From: Streptomyces sp. HSG2
GTDB taxonomy: Bacteria; Actinomycetota; Actinomycetes; Streptomycetales; Streptomycetaceae
DNA length: 64,000 bases
NCBI RefSeq assembly: GCF_016598575.1
Contig: NZ_CP066801.1
Coordinates: 4,030,001 to 4,094,000, forward strand
Direction of reading: 5' to 3'
Part shown: positions 57,625 through 64,000 of the stretch, piece after piece
Layout: each line of letters begins with the position of its first letter
How positions within the stretch are numbered: position 1 is the first letter of the stretch
Translations under genes and position numbers: made by a program
Notes under the pieces: generated by a model
What the model was told of the DNA's origin: nothing
Database searches by the model: none
The model's input: only the letters and a program-made list of their open reading frames with translations

Positions 57625-57687
57625 GTGAGTTCAAGGTAAAGAATGGCGTGGGCGGCCGGGTTTTCCGGCGGAAGATTTGAACTCACC
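57625..57687. promoter_or_regulatory. Long-range 11-bp inverted repeat upstream of the first NlpC/P60 gene
   Basis: GGTGAGTTCAA (57625-57635) and TTGAACTCACC (57677-57687) are perfect inverted copies 41 bp apart, in a locally AT-richer region 72-134 bp upstream of the NlpC start. It may be a paired operator or the base of an RNA stem enclosing CGGCCGGGTTTTCCGGCGG. No ydaO (c-di-AMP) riboswitch pattern was recognised here. Confidence 0.6.
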
Positions 57688-57758
57688 GCGAGTGGGTCAT
57701 TAGGGTCGTTGCTCGAACCCGCGAACGGGTGATCACTCACACGAAGGAGTTCGCCTCC

Positions 57759-58868
57759 GTGGCGTCCCACCGTCGACCCAAGCAGCCCAGCCGCACACGC
57801 GTCACCGTGCTCACCACCGCTGCCGCCGCCGCGGTCGCCCTCGGTTCGGGGTCCGCCAACGCCGCGCCCGCCGAGAAGCCGAACAAGGACGAGGTCAAGG
57901 CAGAGGTCGACAAGCTGTACCAGGAGGCCGAGCAGGCCACCGAGAAGTACAACGGCGCCAAGGAGAGGCAGGAGAGGCTCCAGGAGGAGATCTCCACCAT
58001 CCAGGACAATGTCGCTCGCGGCCAGGAAGAGCTCAACGAACTCCGCGACGGGCTCGGGTCGATGGCCAGCGCGCAGTACCGGTCGGGCGGAATCGACCCG
58101 TCGGTCCAGCTCTTCCTCTCCGCGGACCCGGACGAGTACCTCGACCGGGCCTCCGCGCTGGACCAGTTGAGCAGTCGACAGGTCGATGCGCTGAAGCGGA
58201 TCCAGGAAAAGCAGCGGGACCTCGCCCAGCAGCGCTCGGAGGCCGCGGAGAAGCTGGAGGACCTCTCGGCCACCCGCACCGAGCTGGGCGACAAGAAGCA
58301 GGAGGTCCAGGGCAAGCTGTCCGCGGCCCAGGAACTGCTCAACACCCTGACCGCCGAGGAGCAGGCGGCGCTCGCCGCCGAGGAGGCACGGGCCTCCCGC
58401 ACCAGCGAGCGCGAGGCACTGTCCGCCGCCTCCGAGTCCTCCTCCTCCGCCTCCGGCGGAGCCTCGGCCTCCGCTCCCGCGTCCTCCTCGGCCTCCCCCT
58501 CGGCGTCCGGCTCGGGACGGGCCGGCGCGGCCTTCGCCGCCGCCCAGGGCAAGGTCGGCACCCCGTACGTCTACGGCGCCACCGGCCCTTCCTCCTTCGA
58601 CTGCTCCGGCCTGACGTCCTGGGCCTACGGACAGGCGGGGGTGGGCATACCCCGCACCTCCGAGTCCCAGTCCTCCTACGGGACGCGTGTCTCCTCCGTC
58701 GGCGACCTCCAGATCGGCGACCTGGTCTTCTTCTTCAACGACCTGCACCACGTCGGGCTCTACGCCGGGAACGGGCAGGTGCTCCACGCTCCCCGGCCCG
58801 GCACATCCGTGCGCTACGAGTCGATGGACACCATCGGCGGCCCCTTCATGTGGGGCGTCCGGGTCTGA
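57759..58868 (+). CDS. Secreted NlpC/P60 peptidoglycan hydrolase with coiled-coil N-domain
   Basis: A 369-residue exported hydrolase. The signal peptide ends at SGSANA-AP near residue 33. Residues 45-220 are a long coiled coil (EKPNKDEVKAEVDKLYQEAE onward), followed by a Ser/Ala-rich linker. The NlpC/P60 domain (about 255-369) has catalytic Cys in FDCSGLTSWAY, His in HHVGLYAG and a third polar residue near VLHAPRPG. It cuts stem-peptide bonds during growth. The GTG 57759 follows GAAGGAG. A relative with the same plan is encoded next (59121). Confidence 0.92.
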   Translation: MASHRRPKQPSRTRVTVLTTAAAAAVALGSGSANAAPAEKPNKDEVKAEVDKLYQEAEQATEKYNGAKERQERLQEEISTIQDNVARGQEELNELRDGLGSMASAQYRSGGIDPSVQLFLSADPDEYLDRASALDQLSSRQVDALKRIQEKQRDLAQQRSEAAEKLEDLSATRTELGDKKQEVQGKLSAAQELLNTLTAEEQAALAAEEARASRTSEREALSAASESSSSASGGASASAPASSSASPSASGSGRAGAAFAAAQGKVGTPYVYGATGPSSFDCSGLTSWAYGQAGVGIPRTSESQSSYGTRVSSVGDLQIGDLVFFFNDLHHVGLYAGNGQVLHAPRPGTSVRYESMDTIGGPFMWGVRV

Positions 58869-59120
58869 CCGACCCCGGCCGCACCGACCGGGGCGCGTGA
58901 GAGTGGTACGCGCCCCGTCCGCCGACCGCCACGATCAACTCCGCGCGCCGCCCGAACGGGCGAATCACGGGGCGGTGTGTCGACCCGTCGCCCGCCGCTG
59001 ACCTGCGTCGGCGCCGCGAGGCCGGTACGCGGGGCGATCCGAGGTCGTTGGAGGGCATGCCGCCCCGGGCTACTCTCTGCCGCGTTTCCCCGTCCGTCAG
59101 CGGAAGGAGCACGGCCACCC

Positions 59121-60128
59121 GTGGGGTCACATCGTCGACAAGCAGCGTCCTGGTCCGGCCGGCGTGCCCGGGTGGCAGTCGGGTGCCTCTCCGCGGTCGC
59201 GGCGCTCGGCACACTCCCGCCCGCCCTGGCCTCGCCCCGGGACGACGCCCGAGCCGAGGTGGACCGACTCCACGCCGAGGCCGAACGGGCCACCGAGGCC
59301 CACAACGCGGCCCAGGAGCGCGCCGACGCGGCGCGCGCGCGGGTCGACACGGCGCAGGACACCATCGCCCGGCAGCAGTCACGCGTCAACGCGATGCGTG
59401 ACACCCTCGGCGCCCTGGCCGGTGCCGAGTACCGCGCCGGAGGCGTCGATCCCGCCCTGGCGCTGCTGTTCGCCTCCGACCCCGACGACTACCTGGCCAA
59501 GGCGACCGTCCTCGACCGGGTCGGCAGGCATCAGGCCGGCGAACTGGGACGACTCCACCGGGCGCTGCGGGGACTGACGCAGACGCGCGCCGAGGCACGG
59601 GCGACGCTGGCCGAGTTGGAACGGGCCCGCGAAGAGGTCGCCGGACACCGGAAGCGGGTGGAGCGGAAGCTCGCCGAGGCCCGCCGGCTGGTGCGGACGC
59701 TGTCCGCGGAGGAACGCGCCGAACACGACCGGGCCTCCCGCTCGGGCCGGATTCCCGGCGCGGCCGACGCGGTTCCCGTCTCGGGCAGGGCCGGCGCGGC
59801 GGTCGCCGCGGCCCGCTCCGCCCTCGGAAGGCCGTACGTGTGGGGTGCGACCGGCCCCTCCTCCTTCGACTGCTCGGGTCTGACGCAGTGGTCCTACGCA
59901 CAGGCGGGGGTGGCCCTGCCGCGCACCTCACAGGCGCAGGCCGGGGCCGGGCGGCGCGTGTCGCTCGCCGAGGCACGTCCCGGGGACCTGGTCACCTATC
60001 GGGGCGACGCCAGCCACGTCGCCATGTACGTCGGCGGCGGACAGGTCGTCCACGCGCCCTATCCGGGGGCCCCGGTCCGCTACGACCCGGTGGGGATGAT
60101 GCCCATCCACGCCGTGACCCGGGTCTGA
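59121..60128 (+). CDS. Second secreted NlpC/P60 hydrolase (paralogue)
   Basis: A 335-residue protein with the same plan as the preceding gene: signal peptide (VAVGCLSAVAALGTLPPALA), coiled coil (residues about 40-205, RAEVDRLHAEAERATEAHNA), short linker and NlpC/P60 domain with FDCSGLTQWSYAQAGV, ASHVAMYVGG and VVHAPYPG. Overall similarity to its neighbour (EYRAGG-DP, ATGPSSFDCSGL) shows tandem duplication followed by divergence. GTG 59121 follows GGAAGGAGC, and the upstream frame from 58977 lacks support. The 252-bp gap between them holds no gene. Confidence 0.9.
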   Translation: MGSHRRQAASWSGRRARVAVGCLSAVAALGTLPPALASPRDDARAEVDRLHAEAERATEAHNAAQERADAARARVDTAQDTIARQQSRVNAMRDTLGALAGAEYRAGGVDPALALLFASDPDDYLAKATVLDRVGRHQAGELGRLHRALRGLTQTRAEARATLAELERAREEVAGHRKRVERKLAEARRLVRTLSAEERAEHDRASRSGRIPGAADAVPVSGRAGAAVAAARSALGRPYVWGATGPSSFDCSGLTQWSYAQAGVALPRTSQAQAGAGRRVSLAEARPGDLVTYRGDASHVAMYVGGGQVVHAPYPGAPVRYDPVGMMPIHAVTRV

Positions 60129-60197
60129 CGTCGGACGTCCCTCCCGCGCGGAGCGGGCGGCGTCGGCCCCCCCGCCCCGGTCGGTAGGCTGCGCGAA

Positions 60198-61403
60198 ATG
60201 CGCGGTCCACGAATCCGGCGGGGGCTCTCCGCGGTTCTTCTCTGTCCGCTCCTGGCCCTCTCTGTCGTCTCCCGAGGGGGTGGTGGGACCGCCGCACCCG
60301 ACGCCGATGCCGAGGCCGCGGTGGGCGCTCTGCTCGACCGCAGGGCGGCGGCCCTCCTCCGAGGGGACGGCGACGCCTACGCCGCGACGGGCGTCGGGGC
60401 GGGCCTCGCGGAGCCGCGTTCGGTGCCGCTGACCGCGTGGTCCTACCGGGTGCGCGCCGTCCGTCTGCGAGGCGGCACCGGTACCGCCGACGTGGATCTG
60501 CGTTACCGGCTCGACGGCCACGACGAGGGCCCCGTCACCGTGCCGCGCACGGTGGGGTTGGTCCGCGGCGCCGACGGGGCCTGGCGCGTCGCCTTCGAGC
60601 GCCCGGCCCCGGGCGGTCCCGAGCGACTGTGGGACCAGGGCCCGGTCGTCGCCGTCCGGGGTGCCCGCAGTCTGGTCCTCGGCGTGGACCGGCCGACCGC
60701 CGAGCTGCGCCTCGTCGCGGCCCTCGCCGACCGGGCGGTCTCGCGGGTGCCGGACGTCTGGGCCGACGACTGGGCGCGGCGGGTCGTGGTGCTCGTTCCC
60801 TCCTCGTCGGCCGACATGGCCGCCCTGCTGGGGGCGCCCGCCTCGGCCTACCGGGGTGTGGCGGCGGTCACCACCGGCCGGAGCGGAGTCGGCGAGGCCG
60901 CCCCGGCCGATCGGATCATCGTCAACCCGGAGTCCTACGGGTTGCTGACCCCGGAGGGGCGGCAAGTGGTCATGACCCACGAGGCGACCCATGTCGCCAC
61001 CCGCGCGCACACCACGCCCGCCACGCCGCTGTGGCTCTCGGAGGGCTACGCGGACTGGGTCGGCTTCCGCGACACGGACCGCGCGCCCCGCGAGGTCGCG
61101 CCCGAAGTGGCACAGGAGGTGGCCGGGGGCCGTATCCCCGAGACCCTGCCGTCCGACGCCGACTTCGCTCTCGCCCCGCCTGTCGACGCTGCCACGTGGA
61201 CAGGCGCCTACGAGGAGAGCTGGACCGCCTGCGACCTGATCGCCTCGCGTTGGGGCGAGGAGCGCCTGGCCGCCTTCTACCGGGGCGTCGGCGCCGAGGA
61301 CGACGAGGGGGCCGTCGCCGAGGCCATGGTCGCGGTGCTGGGAAGAACCCCGGAGCGCTTCGTCCAGGAGTGGCGGGCCGCGCTGCGGGAGGAGTTCGGC
61401 TGA
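60198..61403 (+). CDS. Exported HEXXH zinc metalloprotease-like protein
   Basis: A 401-residue protein. It begins with a hydrophobic export signal (LSAVLLCPLLALSVV). The middle resembles a nuclear-transport-factor-like/SnoaL module (residues 40-140: VGALLDRRAAALLRGDGDAY). The C-terminal 200 residues carry the gluzincin-type zinc motif MTHEATHVATR (HEATH) and the third ligand Glu in WLSEGYADWVG, about 20 residues later. It therefore looks like an M1/M4-related peptidase. Lower-level activity or a structural role are possible. ATG 60198 is convincing. It is convergent with the GT87 gene. Confidence 0.85.
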   Translation: MRGPRIRRGLSAVLLCPLLALSVVSRGGGGTAAPDADAEAAVGALLDRRAAALLRGDGDAYAATGVGAGLAEPRSVPLTAWSYRVRAVRLRGGTGTADVDLRYRLDGHDEGPVTVPRTVGLVRGADGAWRVAFERPAPGGPERLWDQGPVVAVRGARSLVLGVDRPTAELRLVAALADRAVSRVPDVWADDWARRVVVLVPSSSADMAALLGAPASAYRGVAAVTTGRSGVGEAAPADRIIVNPESYGLLTPEGRQVVMTHEATHVATRAHTTPATPLWLSEGYADWVGFRDTDRAPREVAPEVAQEVAGGRIPETLPSDADFALAPPVDAATWTGAYEESWTACDLIASRWGEERLAAFYRGVGAEDDEGAVAEAMVAVLGRTPERFVQEWRAALREEFG

Positions 61404-61446
61404 GCGGCGCGCCGATCGTCGGCCCGTCCCGACCGGGTGGGAGGGG

Positions 61447-62685
61447 TCAGCGAGAGGCGGCCGGGGTCTCCGGCGCGGCCCGCGTGTCGGTCGAGGGTGG
61501 GCCGTCGGTCGCGCGGCCGGGGACGGTGTCGCGCCAGAGGATCACCGCGGCGGTGAGGGTCGCCGCCACGAGCAGGCCGTTGCGGACGAACAACACGGCG
61601 ACGCCCAGAGCGTCCCCCGCCACCACTCGACCGAACCAGATCGGGAACTCCAGCACCGTCGCCAGGCTCGCCGCGAGCACCAGGACGGCGGGGGCGCGCA
61701 TCCGGTCCGCTCGGTGGCACAGGCAGACCGCCGCCAGGCCGACCAGCCACACCAGATACTGGGGGCTGATCACCCGGCTGGTGGTGACGAACAGCAGCAC
61801 GCCGACGAAGGCGGCGTCCGCGACGGTGTGCGCCCGGAACCGGACGGCCCAGAGCCGCCAGAGCAGCAACCAGCCGAACGCCAGGCCGGTCAAGGCCAGG
61901 GCCGCCTTGCTCACCGTCTCCACGCCGGGGCCGAGGAACTCGACCGAGCCGTAGTTCAACGACACCTGGCCCCGCCAGCCGAACGGCCGGGCGACGTGGA
62001 AGACCAGCGCCCCCAGTGACTCGACCTCGGTGCCGCGCTCGCGTTGGAAGGTGAGGAAGGCCAGGGAACCCGGCGCGGCCAGCGCGAAGACCGCCGTCGC
62101 GCCCAGACCGGTGATCGCGGCGGCGATCCAGGCGATACGGGAGCGGACCCCCAGGAGCACCAGCGCGGGCCATACCTTGAGCAGCGCACCGAACGCGGCC
62201 AGGGCTCCCGCGAGTCGGGGGCGGCGCGCGGCGGCCAGCAGCGCGGCCACGGCCACCGCGGTGACCATCACGTCGTAGCGCGCGTAGACCGTCGGGCCGA
62301 GCAGCGGGACGCCGACCACCCACACCCAGAGGCCGGCGGTGCCGCGCTCGGGCCCACGGGCGGCCCGCGCGAGCAGGGCGAACACGGACAGATCGGCGAG
62401 ACAGGCCAGGGCGAAGAACGCGGTCGGGTAGTCCAGGAACGGCAGGATCCCGGGGGCCAGGATCGCCAGCGCGGCGGCCGGAGGGTACTGCCAGGTGACG
62501 TCGTCCGACGGGAACGCGCCGGTACGGAGCACCTCGTACCAGCCCTGGTAGATCACGGAGACGTCGCTGGTGACGTCCGGGCCGGGGAAGACGAACACCT
62601 TCAGCGCGAACAGGAGGAGCACCGACCGGCCGACGGCCCAGACCGCCGCGGGCCACAGCGTCGGCCGTGTCGAGCCCGTCTTCAC
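61447..62685 (-). CDS. GT87/DUF2029-type membrane mannosyltransferase
   Basis: A 412-residue multispan membrane glycosyltransferase of the GT-C fold. It has about 11-12 hydrophobic segments; the first loop contains DVTSDVSVIYQGWYEVLRTG with an acidic pair typical of polyprenol-phosphate-sugar enzymes, then WQYPPAAALAILAPG (YPP motif of the GT87 family), and RYDVMVTAVAVAALL further on. It probably uses polyprenyl-phosphomannose to extend a lipid-linked glycan. GTG 62685 (VKTGSTRPTLWPAAV) follows AGGGGT; ATG 62724 is an alternative. Divergent from the PimB-like gene. Confidence 0.85.
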   Translation of the reverse strand: MKTGSTRPTLWPAAVWAVGRSVLLLFALKVFVFPGPDVTSDVSVIYQGWYEVLRTGAFPSDDVTWQYPPAAALAILAPGILPFLDYPTAFFALACLADLSVFALLARAARGPERGTAGLWVWVVGVPLLGPTVYARYDVMVTAVAVAALLAAARRPRLAGALAAFGALLKVWPALVLLGVRSRIAWIAAAITGLGATAVFALAAPGSLAFLTFQRERGTEVESLGALVFHVARPFGWRGQVSLNYGSVEFLGPGVETVSKAALALTGLAFGWLLLWRLWAVRFRAHTVADAAFVGVLLFVTTSRVISPQYLVWLVGLAAVCLCHRADRMRAPAVLVLAASLATVLEFPIWFGRVVAGDALGVAVLFVRNGLLVAATLTAAVILWRDTVPGRATDGPPSTDTRAAPETPAASR

Positions 62686-62802
62686 CCGGTGACCCCTGTC
62701 CGCTCTCTCCTGTTCGGGCACCATGATGTCCGAACAGCTGTCTGTCCGCCACATCGCTCGGCGCCGGTCGTGTCGCGACGCTCTTGTAGGGTCGGCGGCG
62801 AG

Positions 62803-63945
62803 ATGCGCAAGACCCTGATCGTGACCAACGACTTCCCGCCGCGCCCCGGTGGCATCCAGGCGTTCCTCCACAGCATGGCGCTGCGGCTGGACCCGGACCG
62901 ACTGGTCGTCTACGCCTCGACCTGGAAGCGCGGCCGGGAGGGCGTCGAGGCGACCGCGGCCTTCGACGCCCGACAGCCTTTCCCCGTGGTCCGCGACCCC
63001 GCGACGATGCTGCTGCCGACGCCGGTCGTGACCCGAAGGGCCGTCGGGCTGCTCCGCGAGCACGGCTGCTCCTCCGTGTGGTTCGGGGCCGCCGCTCCCC
63101 TCGGACTCATGGCGCCGGCCCTGCGCCGCGCGGGCGCCGAGAGGCTGGTGGCCACCACCCACGGGCACGAGGCCGGGTGGGCCGCGCTCCCCGCCGCGCG
63201 CGGACTGCTGCGGCGTATCGGGTCGTCCACGGACACGCTGACATACCTGGGCGAGTACACCCGGACGCGGATCGCGGCGGCGCTGACCCCGGAGGCGGCG
63301 GCGCGGATGGTCCGGCTACCGCCCGGTGTCGACGAGCGGACCTTCCACCCCGGCAGTGGCGGCGACCGGGTCCGGGCCCGGCTCGGCCTGAGCGAACGGC
63401 CGGTGGTGGTGTGCGTGTCGCGGTTGGTGCCCCGCAAGGGGCAGGACACGCTGATTCGGGCGATGCCGCGAATCCTGTCGGCGGAGCCGGAGGCCGTCCT
63501 CCTCGTCGTCGGCGGTGGCCCCTACGAGGCGGACCTGCGGCGGCTCGCGCGCGAGACGGGCGTGGCGGGCTCGGTCCGTTTCACCGGCGCCGTCCCCTGG
63601 TCCGAACTGCCCGCGCACTACGGCGCGGGCGACGTGTTCGCCATGCCCTGCCGGACCCGCCGTCGCGGGTTGGACGTCGAGGGGCTCGGCATCGTCTACC
63701 TGGAGGCGTCGGCGACGGGACTGCCCGTGGTGGCCGGCGACTCCGGCGGCGCGCCGGACGCTGTGCTGCACGGCGAGACCGGTTGGGTGGTGCGGGGAGG
63801 CTCCGTGGATGAGACCGCCGACCGGCTGGTGACGCTCCTCGGGGACGAGGGCCTCCGCCGCCGGATGGGTCGGCGGGGCCGCGCCTGGGTCGAGGAGACG
63901 TGGCGGCGGGACCTGCTGGCCGACCGGCTGCGCGCGCTCCTGTGA
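62803..63945 (+). CDS. GT4 glycosyltransferase, PimB-like
   Basis: A 380-residue cytosolic GT-B transferase. MRKTLIVTNDFPPRPGGIQAFLHSM is the usual N-terminus of phosphatidylinositol-mannoside mannosyltransferase PimB relatives. The donor domain has SRLVPRKGQDTLIRAMP and the Glu-x7-Glu motif in VEGLGIVYLEASATGLP. It probably transfers mannose from GDP-mannose to a phosphatidylinositol or related acceptor; the divergent GT87 gene may act later in the same pathway. ATG 62803 is consistent with the family. The last 55 bp of the window (63946-64000) hold only the next intergenic region. Confidence 0.88.
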   Translation: MRKTLIVTNDFPPRPGGIQAFLHSMALRLDPDRLVVYASTWKRGREGVEATAAFDARQPFPVVRDPATMLLPTPVVTRRAVGLLREHGCSSVWFGAAAPLGLMAPALRRAGAERLVATTHGHEAGWAALPAARGLLRRIGSSTDTLTYLGEYTRTRIAAALTPEAAARMVRLPPGVDERTFHPGSGGDRVRARLGLSERPVVVCVSRLVPRKGQDTLIRAMPRILSAEPEAVLLVVGGGPYEADLRRLARETGVAGSVRFTGAVPWSELPAHYGAGDVFAMPCRTRRRGLDVEGLGIVYLEASATGLPVVAGDSGGAPDAVLHGETGWVVRGGSVDETADRLVTLLGDEGLRRRMGRRGRAWVEETWRRDLLADRLRALL

Positions 63946-64000
63946 CGCCGATCGGTCCCCCGCGCAGGTCGTGGACGGTGGCGGGCGGCGCCCGCGACGC

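Noticed and set aside
57528..57758. ydaO/c-di-AMP riboswitch before the NlpC/P60 gene
   Set aside because: Common before wall hydrolases in actinobacteria, but the expected conserved blocks are not present; only an inverted repeat is seen.
61447..63168. GT87 protein with a 160-residue N-terminal extension
   Set aside because: The extra frame overlaps the divergent PimB-like gene and reads as Arg/Gly/His-rich antisense; GTG 62685 or ATG 62724 begins the first real helix.

Overview
The window is very GC-rich actinobacterial chromosome and almost certainly comes from a Streptomyces species. Evidence for this is the strong third-position GC, frequent GTG starts, the aa3 oxidase and bc1 operons typical of actinobacteria (CtaCDF, CtaE, QcrCAB), ErpA beside NadA, an AdoK-type kinase, and islet genes of families I know mainly from Streptomyces. 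From memory, not from a search, the gene order resembles the chromosomal-core block of S. coelicolor that holds aceE, sucB, lpd, pepA, the cob genes, pspA, nadA, ctaC and qcrB.

Layout. 0-7 kb: start of an epimerase-like gene, a membrane serine protease (MarP/CvpA type), an exported PGRP amidase, a small secreted repeat protein, a WYL regulator coupled to a DUF4240 gene, and an NSS transporter with its mini-subunit. 7-16 kb: central carbon metabolism, with pyruvate dehydrogenase E1 (aceE), a GntR/FCD regulator next to a perfect palindrome upstream of aceE, the shared E2 (sucB) and E3 (lpdA), then leucyl aminopeptidase. 16-22 kb: late cobalamin genes cobS, cobT and a cobU fused to an MBL-like domain, among a membrane protein and a methyltransferase. 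22-27.7 kb: HtrA-like lipoprotein protease, methyltransferase, DUF3043 protein, PspA with PspAA, and a sensor histidine kinase.

27.7-30.8 kb is the accessory part. The kinase gene overlaps the start of its response-regulator gene, but that reading frame stops after 11 codons. About 3 kb of visibly lower-GC DNA follows: a divergently transcribed XRE/TPR regulator with a TTA codon, and a tightly overlapping run of tiny Cys-rich genes including DUF7848 and a frameshifted DUF397. After it the response regulator resumes with a new N-terminus. A short imperfect direct repeat of regulator sequence brackets the islet. No integrase or transposase is visible.

31-41.5 kb: RND permease, nadA, erpA, a large Pro/Ala-rich membrane-anchored protein, a ribokinase-family adenosine kinase candidate and a cysteine desulfurase-TusA fusion. 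41.8-51.3 kb: the respiratory cluster ctaC-ctaD-ctaF, an L,D-transpeptidase lipoprotein, an atypical receiver protein, ctaE and qcrC-qcrA-qcrB; translational coupling and strong terminators define its units. 51.4-64 kb: trpD, a SAM-IV-type riboswitch ahead of a class-V aminotransferase, a stand-alone Lrp ligand-binding domain, a rhomboid protease, a NYN-domain protein, two tandem NlpC/P60 hydrolases, a HEXXH metalloprotein, a GT87 mannosyltransferase and a PimB-like glycosyltransferase. No tRNA, rRNA or CRISPR array was seen.
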